Positions 44,149 through 56,834 of a stretch of DNA of 64,000 bases are shown here, piece by piece (within the stretch, counting starts at the first letter, position 1; the number at the start of each line of letters is the position of its first letter). This DNA is from Candidatus Latescibacterota bacterium. Lineage in GTDB: Bacteria > Latescibacterota > UBA2968 > UBA8231. Position numbers and translations under genes: made by a program. Under the pieces are notes generated by a model. That model had not been told where the DNA came from and made no database searches. It was given only the letters and a program-made list of their open reading frames with translations. Location: assembly GCA_022819745.1 (NCBI GenBank), contig JAJEGS010000035.1, positions 268,925 through 332,924 of the forward strand, given 5' to 3'.

Positions 44149-45003
44149 CTATTGAGCCACAGCATTGGCACCGCCGATAATGTCCATCAATTCGAGGGTT
44201 ATCGAGGCCTGCCGCTCCTTGTTCATTTCGCGGGTCAGATCCTCGATCATGTCTCTGGCGTTCTTAGTGGCGTTGTCCATCGCCATCATCTGGGCGGCGA
44301 AAAAACCCACATTCGACTCCAGCAGAGCGCGCCATACCTGGAAGTTGATCTGACGCTCAACCAAAGTGCCTAACAGAACCTCGGGCGATGGCTCGAAAGC
44401 GTACTTGGCACTTTCACCTGTTTCCTCTTCGGGCGCGATGGGCAAGAGCTGGCGGACGGTGGGCACTTGGGAAGTAACAGAGGAGTATTCGCTATAGCAA
44501 AGCAACACCCGGTCGGTCTGGTCAGTGACAAAGCGACTCGTTAGATCCTGAGCTATATCAGCGGCGCGAACTAACTCGAGCTGGTTGAACACATCGGCGT
44601 GATGGCGGGAGATTGAGTACCCGCGATGGCTGAAGAAGTCCCAGCCCTTGTTGCCGATGGTGATCAACTCAGGTTCGGCGTCCGCATACTCGTCTAACTC
44701 ATCCTGGACCCGGCGGCACAGGTTGGTGTTAAAGGCACCGCAGAGGCCGCGATCAGAGGTTATGACCACCAGCGCAACGCGCTGGACCGGGCGAACCGCA
44801 AAGAGCGGCTGCTCGTAGATATCGACGCTCTGGTGCAGCGCTTTCAGCACTTGGTCCAGTCGCTGAGCGTACGGTCGGGCAGCTAAAATCGCCGCCTGAG
44901 CACGGCGCATCTTGGCCGCTGCCACCATCTGCATGGCGTTGGTGACGCGCTGGATATTGGTGATGCTGGCGACGCGCGTCCTGAGTTCGCGAAGGGTAGC
45001 CAC
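44149..45003 (-). CDS. atpG: F1Fo ATP synthase gamma subunit
   Basis: A 284-residue gamma subunit with the N-terminal (RVASITNIQRVTNAMQMVAAAKM) and C-terminal (NATKNARDMIEDLTREMNKERQASITLELMDIIGGANA) helices that form the rotating coiled coil inside the alpha/beta ring, and DRGLCGAFN in the middle. It transmits rotation of the c ring to the catalytic sites. It starts 3 nt after atpA, and atpD follows after 24 nt. Confidence 0.97.
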   Translation of the reverse strand: MATLRELRTRVASITNIQRVTNAMQMVAAAKMRRAQAAILAARPYAQRLDQVLKALHQSVDIYEQPLFAVRPVQRVALVVITSDRGLCGAFNTNLCRRVQDELDEYADAEPELITIGNKGWDFFSHRGYSISRHHADVFNQLELVRAADIAQDLTSRFVTDQTDRVLLCYSEYSSVTSQVPTVRQLLPIAPEEETGESAKYAFEPSPEVLLGTLVERQINFQVWRALLESNVGFFAAQMMAMDNATKNARDMIEDLTREMNKERQASITLELMDIIGGANAVAQ

Positions 45004-45006
45004 CGC

Positions 45007-46539
45007 TTAGTCAGCTCCCGCAGAGGGACGGAAGCCACCCTTGAATTCTTCGATCGCCGCGTCGAGCTTTTCCCTAGTTTCGTCACTCAAATCGCGACTC
45101 TCGTAGATCTCCTTCATAAGCTCGGACTGGCGATCCCGCATGTAGGCCAGCAACTCGGCCTCAAAGCGGCCTAGGTCGGCCGTGGGCAGATCGAGTACGT
45201 GGTCGATGATCGACAGCGAAACCGTCAGTTCGGCCAGCGACTGCGGAGAGAACTGATCCTGCTTGAGGATTTCCATCAGCTTCTCGCCGCGGTTGAGCAG
45301 ATTGCGCGTGCCTTGGTCCAAGCCCGAAGTGCCGAATTGAGCGAATGCCTTGACTTCGTTGTAGCGCGAAATATCGCCCTTGATGGTCCTGGCCACTGCT
45401 TTCATCGCCCTAGTCTGGGCATCGCTGCCCACGCGCGACACCGAGGCTCCCACGTCCATGGCCGGCCTGTTGCCCGAGTAGAACAACTCGGGCTTGAGCA
45501 GAATCTGGCCATCGGTAATCGAAATGACGTTGGTGGGTATAAAAGTCGATACGTCGCCTTCGAGAATCTCGATAATCGGCAGGGCCGTCAGCGAGCCGCC
45601 GCCCTTCTCATCGCTCATCTTGGCGGCGCGCTCCAATAGGCGCGAGTGCAAGTAGAACACATCGCCCGGATAGGCTTCGCGGCCCGGAGGCCGACGCAAA
45701 ATAAGCGACATCTCGCGGTAGGCCCAAGCCTGTTTGGACAGATCGTCGTAGATGATCAGGGCGTGCTGACCATTGTCGCGGAAGTACTCGCCCATCGAAG
45801 CACCGGCATAGGGTGCCAAAAACTGCAAAGGTGCCGGATCGGACGCCGTGGCCGAGACCACGATAGTGTACTCCATGGCACCATTGGCCTCGAGTTCGGC
45901 CACCAACTTGGCCACGGTTGAGGCCTTCTGGCCGATGGCCACGTAGATGCACTTGACGTCTTGGTCGCGCTGGTTGATGATGGTGTCAACGGCAATGGCC
46001 GTCTTGCCCGTCTGGCGGTCCCCGATGATCAACTCGCGCTGGCCGCGGCCGATAGGAACGGTCGAGTCGATGATTTTAATGCCCGTCTGCAGGGCCTCAC
46101 TGACAGGCTGGCGGTCGATGACGCCCGGAGCTTTGCGCTCGACCGGCACGCTCTCGTCCGCTTGGATGTCGCCCTTGCCGTCAATGGGCATACCCAAGGG
46201 ATTGACGACCCGGCCCAAAAGAGCCTCGCCCACCGGCACTTCGACGATGCGGTCGGTGCGCTTTACTTGGTCGCCTTCGTTGATCAGGGTGTCCTCACCG
46301 AAGAGCACACAGCCGACGTTGTCTTCTTCGAGGTTGAGAGCCATGCCCATGATGCCGTGCGGGAATTCCACCAACTCGGTGGCCCGCACATTGCTCAGAC
46401 CGTGGACGCGGGCCGTGCCATCGCCGACGTAGAGCACGGTACCCGTCTCGAATACGTCTATTTCTTTTTCAAAGCCCAGTAGCTGTTGCTTGAGAATTTG
46501 CGAAATCTCATCGGGCTGAACCATCGTTTCAGTGGCCAT
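45007..46539 (-). CDS. atpA: F1Fo ATP synthase alpha subunit
   Basis: A 510-residue non-catalytic alpha subunit. Walker A is in [11 protein letters not shown], the C-terminal half has [13 protein letters not shown], and the N-terminal helix ([12 protein letters not shown]) meets the delta subunit. Length and motifs are normal. It is preceded by atpH (15 nt) and followed by atpG (3 nt), in the standard atpBEFHAGDC order. Confidence 0.98.
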   Translation of the reverse strand: MATETMVQPDEISQILKQQLLGFEKEIDVFETGTVLYVGDGTARVHGLSNVRATELVEFPHGIMGMALNLEEDNVGCVLFGEDTLINEGDQVKRTDRIVEVPVGEALLGRVVNPLGMPIDGKGDIQADESVPVERKAPGVIDRQPVSEALQTGIKIIDSTVPIGRGQRELIIGDRQTGKTAIAVDTIINQRDQDVKCIYVAIGQKASTVAKLVAELEANGAMEYTIVVSATASDPAPLQFLAPYAGASMGEYFRDNGQHALIIYDDLSKQAWAYREMSLILRRPPGREAYPGDVFYLHSRLLERAAKMSDEKGGGSLTALPIIEILEGDVSTFIPTNVISITDGQILLKPELFYSGNRPAMDVGASVSRVGSDAQTRAMKAVARTIKGDISRYNEVKAFAQFGTSGLDQGTRNLLNRGEKLMEILKQDQFSPQSLAELTVSLSIIDHVLDLPTADLGRFEAELLAYMRDRQSELMKEIYESRDLSDETREKLDAAIEEFKGGFRPSAGAD

Positions 46540-46554
46540 AAATCCTCCTGCTGA

Positions 46555-47091
46555 CTAACCGGCCAGACGCGCTTGTAGGCGCTCTAGATAGGTGTTCACA
46601 CTGCCGTCAAATACGGTGTCGCCGACGCGGATGATTGCGCCGCCCCGCAGGCTGGCATCGACTTGGACATCCAAGCGCACGGTGCGGCCGCTGCGGTGCT
46701 CTAAGCGCTCCCGCAGGCGCTGGCATTGCTCTTCACTCAGCGCCACAGCCGAGCGCACCTCAGCGCTGATTATGCCCTCGCGCTCGGCGACCTGATCGAG
46801 AAAATTTCCGAGTGCTGCGCCAATGATAGGGGCGCGGCCCCTAACTGCCATGAGCCGGAGAAAATTCAGGGTCAGCACCTCGACCTTACCGCTGAAAATC
46901 TCTCCTAGGACATTGGCTTGCGCCTGGCTGTCGGCTAGAGAATTGGCCAAAAACTCGGCCAGTTCGCCGGATTGGCGCACGGTCTCCAAAAGCCGCTCGA
47001 CGTCGCGCTGCACCGCCGCGGTTGCGCCCGTTTCATCGGCGGCTTCCAGCAGCGTAACCGCGTAGCGTCGCACTACTTCGGGTGCGTTCAT
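46555..47091 (-). CDS. atpH: F1Fo ATP synthase delta subunit
   Basis: A 178-residue delta subunit (OSCP family): a helical N-terminal domain that binds alpha, and the C-terminal pattern GIISAEVRSAVALSEEQ and GGAIIRVGDTVFDGSVNTYLERL. It links the F1 head to the b-subunit stator. It lies 22 nt after atpF and 15 nt before atpA. Confidence 0.95.
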   Translation of the reverse strand: MNAPEVVRRYAVTLLEAADETGATAAVQRDVERLLETVRQSGELAEFLANSLADSQAQANVLGEIFSGKVEVLTLNFLRLMAVRGRAPIIGAALGNFLDQVAEREGIISAEVRSAVALSEEQCQRLRERLEHRSGRTVRLDVQVDASLRGGAIIRVGDTVFDGSVNTYLERLQARLAG

Positions 47092-47113
47092 GGTCCTACT
47101 CGCACAATGGCGT

Positions 47114-47605
47114 TCAATTGGATTCGGGAATTCTGGCTATAAAGTCATCGACGAGGCCGCGGTTTTTCTCGTCGTCCAAATTGGCGTCGATTAGCGCACC
47201 AGCAGCTTGAACCGCGAGATTGGCCGTCTCGCGGCGCAACTCGGCGATGGCAGCGCGCTTTTCGCTTTCGATACTGGTCCGCGCTTGGTCGAGCATCCGC
47301 TCCGCCTCTTCCCGCGCTTGGGAGACGATTGTCTGCCGCACGTTTGCCCCAGCCTCGCGGGCCTCGGCGACGAGCTGCCGCGCCTCTTCATCAGCCGCGG
47401 CGAGCTTTTGCCGATGCTCGCGCAAGACCTCTTCGGCCTCTTGGCGCGCCTGCTCAGCCCCGGTGATCGCGTCGCTGATGCGTTTCTCGCGCTCGTCGAG
47501 GGCCGCCAAAAGGTGGGGCCAAGCGAATTTTTTGAGGACAAAAAGCACCACCAAAAAGGTGATGATCGTCCATATTATGAGCCCCACATGGGGATCGAGT
47601 AACAT
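47114..47605 (-). CDS. atpF: F1Fo ATP synthase b subunit
   Basis: A 163-residue b subunit: one N-terminal membrane helix (about residues 8-27, LIIWTIITFLVVLFVLKKFA) followed by a long charged coiled coil (about 35-140) forming the peripheral stalk. A single b-type gene is present with no b' paralogue, so a homodimer is expected. It lies 10 nt after atpE. Confidence 0.95.
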   Translation of the reverse strand: MLLDPHVGLIIWTIITFLVVLFVLKKFAWPHLLAALDEREKRISDAITGAEQARQEAEEVLREHRQKLAAADEEARQLVAEAREAGANVRQTIVSQAREEAERMLDQARTSIESEKRAAIAELRRETANLAVQAAGALIDANLDDEKNRGLVDDFIARIPESN

Positions 47606-47615
47606 AGCGCTTGTA

Positions 47616-48715
<1,100 letters not shown>

Positions 48716-48819
48716 TTACTGCCTTGTGAAATATCTAAAATTCGGAGGGAATCTGTCGCAGTAACCAACCGAATAAATTAATTAGGCCGTAAATTCCTGT
48801 CAACACCTCGCGGGCGCTT

Positions 48820-49110
48820 CTAGGGTTTTGAACGGCCTTGTAATTTGAGTACGTAAAAGATTTCAAACGCGAGAAAAAGCAAGTACGCAGCCACTAGCGC
48901 GACGAAGTAACTTTCGGCATGGATCTCAGCCCATCTGAGCACCACTACCGACAGGACGGCCACCGCGATCAATCGCGCGATCATCCCCCCGAAGAAGGCG
49001 ATCACAAAGGTCTGCATGCCCTTGCCCCATCCCCAGCGAATTGCCGCCAGCGCGAGTGCGCCGTTGACTCCGGCGACCGCCAAGCCAGCGGCGATGCTGT
49101 CCCAATTCAC
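48820..49110 (-). CDS. Small membrane protein, AtpI-like (ATP synthase I family)
   Basis: A 96-residue protein with three hydrophobic segments (about 8-26, 30-57 and 65-88). Its position directly before atpB and after atpZ, and its size, match the AtpI/uncI group, which assists c-ring assembly or Mg2+ supply; sequence similarity itself is weak. Its ATG overlaps the atpZ stop by 4 nt (ATGA). A 104-bp gap follows before atpB. Confidence 0.7.
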   Translation of the reverse strand: MNWDSIAAGLAVAGVNGALALAAIRWGWGKGMQTFVIAFFGGMIARLIAVAVLSVVVLRWAEIHAESYFVALVAAYLLFLAFEIFYVLKLQGRSKP

Positions 49111-49349
49111 GATCCGTCCTCCCGCTTGCGCCGCTCATCTAAGTCCATCAGCGTCCGATAGAGTTTGTAAAATCCACCACCCGCGCCGAGCAGGGTGCCC
49201 AACACGAGAAAGAGTGGCGTAGTTGCAAATTTGTCGTCGAGCCACCAGCCGAGAAACACAAAAATCAGGATCGTCGCCGCGAATTGAATCCCCAGACTGA
49301 CGTAAGGGCCGATCTCGGCATACGCCCCGGTCTTTTTTTTGGCGACCAT
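49107..49349 (-). CDS. atpZ: AtpZ/AtpI family small membrane protein
   Basis: An 80-residue protein with two membrane helices (about 15-35 and 43-63). The pattern YVSLGIQFAATILIFVFLGWWLDDKF, then LGTLLGAGGGFYKLYR, is that of the AtpZ family found at the head of atp operons. The first codon is the ATG at 49349 (MVAKKKTGAYAE); the longer open frame upstream runs through the terminator and nqrM and is rejected. The ribosome site is weak. It is the first gene of the atp operon and overlaps the next gene by 4 nt. Confidence 0.85.
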   Translation of the reverse strand: MVAKKKTGAYAEIGPYVSLGIQFAATILIFVFLGWWLDDKFATTPLFLVLGTLLGAGGGFYKLYRTLMDLDERRKREDGS

Positions 49350-49360
49350 ATTTCTACAAG

Positions 49361-49390
49361 TAAAGAAAAACGGCGGACCACCGCCCGCCG
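49361..49390 (-). terminator. Intrinsic terminator between nqrM and atpZ
   Basis: On the minus strand a 6-bp GC stem (CGGCGG/CCGCCG at 49385-49390 and 49371-49376, 8-nt loop) is followed at once by TTTTTCTTTA. This is a canonical rho-independent terminator placed 25 nt after the nqrM stop and about 12 nt before the atpZ start. It should separate, or attenuate, transcription from the nqr operon into the atp operon. Confidence 0.75.
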
Positions 49391-49414
49391 CTAGATCAAA
49401 GCTGACGACAGTGC

Positions 49415-49618
49415 TCAGCTCGTTTTCGACTCGGCATCCCCGCACGAGCCGGGAGCCTGACCGCACTCGCACATAGGCTCGCCCAACGCATCGCGCATAG
49501 TGCCCAGCCCTCCGCACGAGCCTTGGAGGCGGCGATTGCTGAAGATCACGCCGACGGCCATGGCGGCCATAACCAGTCCGAACGCGGCGAACGCGGCGAT
49601 AAGCATGCTTACAGTCAT
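49415..49618 (-). CDS. nqrM: NqrM, Na+-NQR maturation protein
   Basis: A 67-residue protein with one N-terminal membrane helix (about 4-26) and a cysteine-rich tail. LQGSCGGLG followed by C-x-C and a final C gives four cysteines (C35, C50, C52, C59), matching NqrM, which delivers or inserts iron into the NqrD/NqrE centre. It directly follows nqrF (17 nt). GGAGG lies 8-9 nt before the ATG. Because it is short it is easily missed in annotation. Confidence 0.88.
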   Translation of the reverse strand: MTVSMLIAAFAAFGLVMAAMAVGVIFSNRRLQGSCGGLGTMRDALGEPMCECGQAPGSCGDAESKTS

Positions 49619-49635
49619 CCTGCATTCCTCCCGAC

Positions 49636-50874
49636 TTAAAACTCGTCGAAGCGGATCATTTCCTCTTCAATGCCTAGATCGTCGAGCATCCCGAGCGCGG
49701 CTCCGAGCATCAGCGGCGGGCCACACAGGTAATATTCGACGTCTTCAGGGGCGGGATGATCCTTGAGATAATGGTCGTACACTACCTGGTGAATAAAGCC
49801 CACATAGCCGTCCCAATTGTCCTCTGGCCGCGGCTCAGACATGGCGATGTGGAAGGTGAAATTGGGAAACTCCTCTTCGATTTTGCGGAAGTGATCCTCG
49901 TAGAAGACCTCGTTGGGATTGCGCGCCCCGTACCAATAGGACACCTTGCGCCCCGTCTTGAGCGTGTGGAAGAGGTGGTATAGATGCGACCGCAGCGGTG
50001 CCATGCCCGCGCCACCGCCGATATAGACCATCTCGCGGTCGGTTTCCTGAATGAAAAATTCGCCAAAAGGCCCCGAGATCGTCACCATGTCGCCCGGTTT
50101 GCGGCTGAACACATAGGAAGAGGCAATGCCGGGCGGCACGTCCATCCAGCCGCCCTTTTCGCGGTCGGGCGGTGGAGTGGCGATGCGGATGTTGAGCATG
50201 ATGATGTCGCCTTCGGCTGGGTGATTGGCCATTGAATAAGCGCGAAAGACGGGCTCCGTATTGACCAGCTTGAAGTCCCACACGTTGAAGCGGTCCCAAT
50301 CGGGATGGAAACGCTCGTCAATGCCCTCAAAGTCCTTGAAGTCGCACTCGAAGGGCGGCACTTCGATCTGGATAAAGCCGCCGGGCTGGAAATCCAGCGT
50401 TTCGCCCTCGGGGAGCTTGACGACAAATTCCTTGATAAAGGTCGCCACATTGTCGTTGGATACTACTTCGCACTCCCACTTTTTGACCGAGAACACTTCG
50501 GGCGGCACTTCGATCTTCATGTCTTGCTTGACGTTGACCTGACAGGAAAGCCGCACGCCCTCGCGCGCCTCGCGCTTGGTAATGTGGCTGGTCTCGGTCT
50601 GCAAGATATCGCCACCACCCTCGTAGATATTCACCTTGCACTGGGCGCAGGTGCCACCGCCGCCGCAGGCCGAAGACACGAAGACCTTGTTGTCGGCCAG
50701 CACGTTGAGCAGCTTGCCCCCTGCTGGAACGGAAAGGGCCTTGCTCTCGTCGTCGTTGATGAGGATCCGCACGTTTCCGCTGGGCACCAGCCGGGAGCGG
50801 GCTACCAAAATTATGGTCACTAGGGCCAATACTACGCCGGTGAACATGCCGACGCCGGAAATAACTTCAGTCAT
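49636..50874 (-). CDS. nqrF: Na+-translocating NADH:quinone reductase subunit F
   Basis: A 412-residue NADH dehydrogenase subunit. It has an N-terminal membrane helix (about 5-25), a 2Fe-2S ferredoxin domain with C70, C76, C79 ([10 protein letters not shown]) and C111, spacing identical to the Vibrio enzyme, and then FAD and NADH domains ([27 protein letters not shown]). It takes electrons from NADH into the complex. It lies 16 nt after nqrE and 17 nt before nqrM. Confidence 0.97.
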   Translation of the reverse strand: MTEVISGVGMFTGVVLALVTIILVARSRLVPSGNVRILINDDESKALSVPAGGKLLNVLADNKVFVSSACGGGGTCAQCKVNIYEGGGDILQTETSHITKREAREGVRLSCQVNVKQDMKIEVPPEVFSVKKWECEVVSNDNVATFIKEFVVKLPEGETLDFQPGGFIQIEVPPFECDFKDFEGIDERFHPDWDRFNVWDFKLVNTEPVFRAYSMANHPAEGDIIMLNIRIATPPPDREKGGWMDVPPGIASSYVFSRKPGDMVTISGPFGEFFIQETDREMVYIGGGAGMAPLRSHLYHLFHTLKTGRKVSYWYGARNPNEVFYEDHFRKIEEEFPNFTFHIAMSEPRPEDNWDGYVGFIHQVVYDHYLKDHPAPEDVEYYLCGPPLMLGAALGMLDDLGIEEEMIRFDEF

Positions 50875-50890
50875 AAGACGCTCTTTCCTT

Positions 50891-51502
50891 TTAGAGCTGA
50901 ATACCGGAAAAGGACATAAAGGCCAAAGACATCAGGCCCACCGTAATGAAGGTAATCCCGAGGCCACGCAGCCCTGGGGGCACGTCGCTGTACTTCATCT
51001 TCTCGCGGATGCCCGCGAGCGCGACGATAGCCAATGCCCAACCAAAGCCCGAGCCAAAGCCAAAGACCACGCTCTCGCCTAAGTTGTAGTCGCGCTCGAC
51101 CATGAACAGCGAACCACCCAGAATCGCGCAATTAACGGTAATCAAGGGCAGGAAGATCCCCAGCGCATTGTAGAGGGCCGGCACGAACTTGTCGAGAAAC
51201 ATCTCGAGGATCTGCACCATCGCGGCGATGATGCCGATGTAGCTAATCAGCCCCACAAAGGTCAGATCTACCCCACTCAAGCCCGCCCACGCCAGAGCGT
51301 CTTCCTTGAGCAGGTACTGGTAGATTAGGTTGTTGGCTGGGACCGTAACCGTCTGTACCACGACTACGGCGATCCCAAGCCCGAACGCCGTCTGCACCTC
51401 CTTGGAGACCGCTAGAAAAGTACACATCCCTAAAAAGAAGGCCAGCGCCATGTTCTCGACGAACACGGACTTCATAAATATGTTCAGATAGGCTTCGACC
51501 AT
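50891..51502 (-). CDS. nqrE: Na+-translocating NADH:quinone reductase subunit E
   Basis: A 203-residue membrane protein with six helices, related to NqrD in inverted topology. C27 ([12 protein letters not shown]) and C125 ([11 protein letters not shown]) match the cysteines that bind the intramembrane iron with NqrD. Length is normal. It is tightly spaced: 6 nt after nqrD and 16 nt before nqrF. Confidence 0.97.
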   Translation of the reverse strand: MVEAYLNIFMKSVFVENMALAFFLGMCTFLAVSKEVQTAFGLGIAVVVVQTVTVPANNLIYQYLLKEDALAWAGLSGVDLTFVGLISYIGIIAAMVQILEMFLDKFVPALYNALGIFLPLITVNCAILGGSLFMVERDYNLGESVVFGFGSGFGWALAIVALAGIREKMKYSDVPPGLRGLGITFITVGLMSLAFMSFSGIQL

Positions 51503-51508
51503 GTTTGG

Positions 51509-52132
51509 TTACTCCTCCTCGACCTGATCGTTCTTCCAGGTCCTGAGCGCCCATATAAACAAGCCAATGATGAAAAACGCACTCGGCGGCAAAAGCATCA
51601 GGCCGTTGGGTGCGTACCAACCCCCCTCGGCGGCCAATGCGAACATTGGTACCCCAAAGAGCGAACCCGATCCAAATAGCTCGCGCAATATGCCGACGAC
51701 CAGCAGAATGACGCTGTAGCCCAAGGCATTGCCCAAACCGTCGAGAAAGCTCAGTCCAGGACCGTTCTGCGAGGCGAAAGCCTCGGCTCGCCCCATGATA
51801 ATGCAGTTAGTGATAATCAGGCCGACGAAGACCGAGAGCTGTTTGCTGATATCAAAGGCATAGGCGCGCAGGAACTGATCGACGATAATCACCAGCGAGG
51901 CGATGATCGTCATCTGCACGATAATGCGGATATTGGCCGGGATGTAGTTGCGGATCACGCTGACGGCCATGTTGGAACAACAGAGCACGAAAATGACCGC
52001 CAAGCACATGGTGACGGTGGTTTCCAGCTTAGTCGTCACGGCCAGCGCCGAGCATATGCCGAGGCTCAGCAAGGCAATGGGATTGGAGTCAAAGAGCGGA
52101 CTAAAGAGGACGTCTCTTGGTTTGTCAGCCAT
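51509..52132 (-). CDS. nqrD: Na+-translocating NADH:quinone reductase subunit D
   Basis: A 207-residue membrane protein with six helices. C27 ([12 protein letters not shown]) and C110 ([16 protein letters not shown]) correspond to the iron-binding cysteines shared with Nqr[21 protein letters not shown] is the family hallmark. It lies 1 nt after nqrC and 6 nt before nqrE. Confidence 0.97.
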   Translation of the reverse strand: MADKPRDVLFSPLFDSNPIALLSLGICSALAVTTKLETTVTMCLAVIFVLCCSNMAVSVIRNYIPANIRIIVQMTIIASLVIIVDQFLRAYAFDISKQLSVFVGLIITNCIIMGRAEAFASQNGPGLSFLDGLGNALGYSVILLVVGILRELFGSGSLFGVPMFALAAEGGWYAPNGLMLLPPSAFFIIGLFIWALRTWKNDQVEEE

Positions 52133-52133
52133 T

Positions 52134-52925
52134 TTAACTAACTCCTCGTTCTTTGAGCTTAGCTAGATACGGCCCAAAGGATTCCGCACCCAACCAGTAG
52201 CGCAGCATGTCTCTGACGCCGCGCGAGGTAATAGTGGCACCCGACAGCCCATCGACCTGATACTGGGTTTCGGGCCGTCCCTGGACGACCTTGCCCCTGA
52301 TCACCTCAATGCGCACGGCACCGCTTTCGTCAAAGGCCTTTTTGCCGTCCCAGAGGGCCTTCCAACTCGGGTTATCGACCTCGCCTCCCAAACCTGGAGT
52401 CTCGGCGTGTTCGTAGTACACCAGCCCGCGGATGGTATTGAGGTCCCTAGCATCAAGGGCCACAAATCCATAGAGGGTTGACCACAGCCCCAAGCCGTGG
52501 ACGGGCAGAATGACCTTTTTGATCTTGCCCTTTTGCGAGACCAAGTACACCGAGGCATGGAGTGCGCGGCGCTTGACGTTGGCAATATCCACATCGTCCG
52601 GTACCACCTCGCTCTGCGCCGGGTCCTTGGCCGCCCGCCGCTGGTCGTACTCAATCGGGTCAACGCCATCGACGTATTCCCCAGTCGCCAAATCGACGAC
52701 GCGGGTATTTATATTCTGATATAACTCATCGATGCGCTCGCCGCTGGCGACCTCGCCGGATTTCAGCAGACCCGCGGCCATCAGAATATTGCGTTTCTTG
52801 TCGAGCGTCTTGTTGACCGCCTGGGTCGGCCGCAGTGACACCGCCGCCGCCGATACCAGCACCGAGCAGACGAGGCAAACGCCGAGCGCCACGCCGAATG
52901 TTCTACCAACTGAATCGTTAGCCAC
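52134..52925 (-). CDS. nqrC: Na+-translocating NADH:quinone reductase subunit C
   Basis: A 263-residue protein with one N-terminal membrane helix (about 8-28) and an FMN-binding domain. The flavinylation motif S-G-A-T is in [14 protein letters not shown]231 should carry covalent FMN attached by an ApbE-type transferase. The start is GTG at 52925 ([12 protein letters not shown]), with GGAG 11 nt upstream; the longer open frame reads into nqrB and is rejected. It follows nqrB by 14 nt. No apbE gene is seen in the window. Confidence 0.95.
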   Translation of the reverse strand: MANDSVGRTFGVALGVCLVCSVLVSAAAVSLRPTQAVNKTLDKKRNILMAAGLLKSGEVASGERIDELYQNINTRVVDLATGEYVDGVDPIEYDQRRAAKDPAQSEVVPDDVDIANVKRRALHASVYLVSQKGKIKKVILPVHGLGLWSTLYGFVALDARDLNTIRGLVYYEHAETPGLGGEVDNPSWKALWDGKKAFDESGAVRIEVIRGKVVQGRPETQYQVDGLSGATITSRGVRDMLRYWLGAESFGPYLAKLKERGVS

Positions 52926-52939
52926 TTTGTCTATCTCTC

Positions 52940-54157
52940 CTAAGAACTGACGGCGGTGCGGGCCAGCCTGCGCTTGATGTTGGCTTGTATTGCCACGTAG
53001 TCGATCGCGGGCGCGAAGACATTGCCAAAGAGAATGGCCAGCATTACGCCCTCGGGAAAGGCCGGATTGATCACGCGGATCAGCACGGTCATAAAGCCTA
53101 TGAGCGCCCCGTACGCCCAACGACCGGCCGGGGTCATGGTCGCCGACACCGGATCCGTCGCCATATAGACGCAGCCAAAGGCGTAGCCGCCCAGCACCAA
53201 ATGCCAAGCCGCGTTCATCTGGAACATCGGGTTGGTATTGCTGCCAATCGCGTACAGCAATTCGGCGCATACTACCGTCGCCACCGTCATGCTGACGATG
53301 ATTTGCCAAGAGCCGACCCTAGTTGCGATGAGGATGGCTGCGCCGATCAGACAGGCTAGGGTCGATGTTTCGCCCATAGACCCGGGGATCGTGCCTAAGA
53401 AGGCCTGCATCCAAGTCACCGAGTCGGTAACGGCCACCATGCCGTCGGCCGCAGCGGCCCCTAGCGGGGTAGCGTACGTAAAGCCATCAACCGCGACCCA
53501 GACCGCATCGCCGGTGATCTCGACGGGATATGCAAAATAGAGAAAAGCCCGCCCGGTCAGCGCTGGATTGAGGAAATTTTTGCCGGTGCCGCCGAAGACC
53601 TCTTTACCTATTACCACGCCGAAACTAATGCCAATGGCCACCTGCCACAGGGGGATCGTCGGCGGCAGGGTCAAGGGAAAGAGCATGCCCGTGACCAAGA
53701 AGCCCTCGTTGATCTCGTGCTTGCGAACCATCGCAAAAAGCCCCTCCCACAGACCGCCCACCATATTGCACACCAAAAAGACTGGAAAGAAATAGAGGAA
53801 GCCGTGGAATACGTTGGCCAACGGGTTACTGGGATTGTAGCCGATGCCGAGGATGTCGATGATTATCCCGCGCCATTCGCCCGTTGTCGCCGCCCCCATC
53901 TGCTGCATAGCCGAGTTGATCTGATAGCCCGTGTTCCACATAGCCATGAAAATGCAGGGAACGAGCGCGACGACGACCGTAATCATGGTGCGCTTGAGGT
54001 CAATGCCGTCGCGCACGTGCGTCGGCCCCTCCGTAACGCGACCAGGCGTATATAAAAATGTATCGGCTGCCTCGTATAGAGCGTAGAACTTTTCCAGCCG
54101 TCCCCCCTTGTGGAAGAGGGGCTCGGCTTGGTCGAGCAGATCTCGCAAAACCTTCAT
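52940..54157 (-). CDS. nqrB: Na+-translocating NADH:quinone reductase subunit B
   Basis: A 405-residue membrane protein with about ten helices, the core of the pump, related to RnfD. The second covalent-FMN site appears as T-Y-A-T in [11 protein letters not shown], where the canonical motif is S/T-G-A-T; T230 is the expected attachment residue. [15 protein letters not shown] is another conserved loop. It binds quinone and riboflavin in characterised complexes. It starts 9 nt after nqrA, and nqrC follows after 14 nt. Confidence 0.96.
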   Translation of the reverse strand: MKVLRDLLDQAEPLFHKGGRLEKFYALYEAADTFLYTPGRVTEGPTHVRDGIDLKRTMITVVVALVPCIFMAMWNTGYQINSAMQQMGAATTGEWRGIIIDILGIGYNPSNPLANVFHGFLYFFPVFLVCNMVGGLWEGLFAMVRKHEINEGFLVTGMLFPLTLPPTIPLWQVAIGISFGVVIGKEVFGGTGKNFLNPALTGRAFLYFAYPVEITGDAVWVAVDGFTYATPLGAAAADGMVAVTDSVTWMQAFLGTIPGSMGETSTLACLIGAAILIATRVGSWQIIVSMTVATVVCAELLYAIGSNTNPMFQMNAAWHLVLGGYAFGCVYMATDPVSATMTPAGRWAYGALIGFMTVLIRVINPAFPEGVMLAILFGNVFAPAIDYVAIQANIKRRLARTAVSS

Positions 54158-54166
54158 TGAATGCGT

Positions 54167-55555
<1,389 letters not shown>

Positions 55556-55570
55556 TCACTATATCTGGCC

Positions 55571-55599
55571 AGTTTAAGCCAGCCAGTCCCATCCGTCAA
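55571..55599 (-). promoter_or_regulatory. Putative sigma70-type promoter of the nqr operon
   Basis: Read on the minus strand: TTGACG (-35, 55599-55594), a 17-bp spacer and TAAACT (-10, 55576-55571), about 50 nt upstream of the nqrA start. The -35 matches consensus at 5 of 6 positions and the -10 at 4 of 6. It lies in the 310-bp divergent region between nqrA and bioB, in which no other gene is seen. Confidence 0.45.
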
Positions 55600-55829
55600 G
55601 AAAAACAGGGCATTAATTTGTCGTTAAAGAGTCTTTATGTCTCATAATCGGCCAGATATTCAAAGCGCGGGCGCGCCGTCTAGCCCGTTTACCTCCGCAA
55701 ACAGCCTAAAAATAAAAGCCAAGAAACGCGATGGAGCAAGACATTTGCGTAGAAGACGTGGGCTAGACCTTGCCAAATCGGGTGAAACCTCGGATTTTAG
55801 ACGCTCATTCACCAACTGATCGAGGAATT

Positions 55830-56834
55830 ATGAGCCTGAATGCGCCCACAACGCGCGAGGAAATCGCCGCTCTTTACAAAAGCCCCATACTCGACCTCAT
55901 ATACCGCGCCGCAAACGTCCACCGCGAGCACCACGACCCGCGGCAAGTACAAGTCTGCACCCTGCTGTCGATCAAGACCGGCGGCTGTCCTGAAAATTGC
56001 AGCTATTGCTCGCAATCGGCCCACTTCGATACGGGCCTCGAACGCCAAGACCTGCTGTCGCTAGACGCTGTGCGCGAGGCCGCCAAGCGCGCCGCCGCCG
56101 CCGGAAGCACGCGCTTCTGCATGGGCGCGGCCTGGCGGCAAGTCCGCGACGGCGCGGAATTCGACCGCGTGTTGGACATGGTGCGCACGGTCGCGGACAC
56201 CGGCATGGAAGTCTGCTGCACGTTGGGCATGCTCACCGCCGACCAAGCCCGCCAGTTGCGGGAAGCCGGCCTCCACGCGTACAACCACAACTTGGACACC
56301 GGAGAAAACTACTACCCCGAAATCGTCTCCACCCGCACCTATCGCGACCGCATCGAAACCCTAGGCCACGTCGGTCGCGCCGGGATATCGGTCTGCTGCG
56401 GCGGCATCTTGGGCATGGGCGAAAGCGAAGACGACCGCATTGACCTGCTCTGCTCGCTCTTGCAACTACCAACGCCGCCGGAATCCATACCGGTCAACGC
56501 CCTAGTACCCATCGACGGCACGCCGCTCGGCGACCGCGAAAAAGTGACCGCGTGGGAGCTCGTCCGCATGATCGCTTGCGCCCGCATCCTCTTTCCCACG
56601 GCCATGGTGCGCCTCTCGGCTGGCCGCGACCAACTCTCGACAGCCGAACAAGCTCTGTGCTTTCTAGCTGGAGCCAATTCCATCTTCTCGGGCGACCGCC
56701 TGCTGACGACGCCCCACCCTGGCACCGACGCCGATCAAGCCCTTTTCGACCTGCTCGACCTAGAAGCGCGGCCACCGCAAAGTGCTTCAGAGCGCGTCGA
56801 TCAACTCGCAGAAGCAATCGTAGATCGAGGCTAG
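55830..56834 (+). CDS. bioB: Biotin synthase
   Basis: A 334-residue radical SAM enzyme that inserts sulfur into dethiobiotin. The cluster motif is C53-x3-C57-x2-C60 (GGCPENCSYC), the same residue numbers as E. coli BioB. NLDTGENYYPEI and CCGGILGMGES follow, and GRDQLSTAEQALCFLAGANSIF lies near the C-terminus. The ATG at 55830 has GAGGA 5 nt upstream; the earlier in-frame codon at 55770 is rejected. It converges on bioA with a 48-nt overlap of coding sequence (56787-56834). All other biotin genes seen here are on minus. Confidence 0.97.
   Translation: MSLNAPTTREEIAALYKSPILDLIYRAANVHREHHDPRQVQVCTLLSIKTGGCPENCSYCSQSAHFDTGLERQDLLSLDAVREAAKRAAAAGSTRFCMGAAWRQVRDGAEFDRVLDMVRTVADTGMEVCCTLGMLTADQARQLREAGLHAYNHNLDTGENYYPEIVSTRTYRDRIETLGHVGRAGISVCCGGILGMGESEDDRIDLLCSLLQLPTPPESIPVNALVPIDGTPLGDREKVTAWELVRMIACARILFPTAMVRLSAGRDQLSTAEQALCFLAGANSIFSGDRLLTTPHPGTDADQALFDLLDLEARPPQSASERVDQLAEAIVDRG

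Noticed and set aside
49350..49625. Upstream extension of the atpZ frame
   Set aside because: It reads across the terminator and nqrM; the AtpZ family starts at the ATG at 49349.
52926..53309. Upstream extension of the nqrC frame
   Set aside because: It runs through the nqrB coding region; the GTG at 52925 gives the normal NqrC N-terminus.
55618..55648. Possible bioB promoter (TTGTCG-CATAAT)
   Set aside because: The spacer is 19 bp and the match to consensus is weak; several equally good patterns occur in this AT-rich region.
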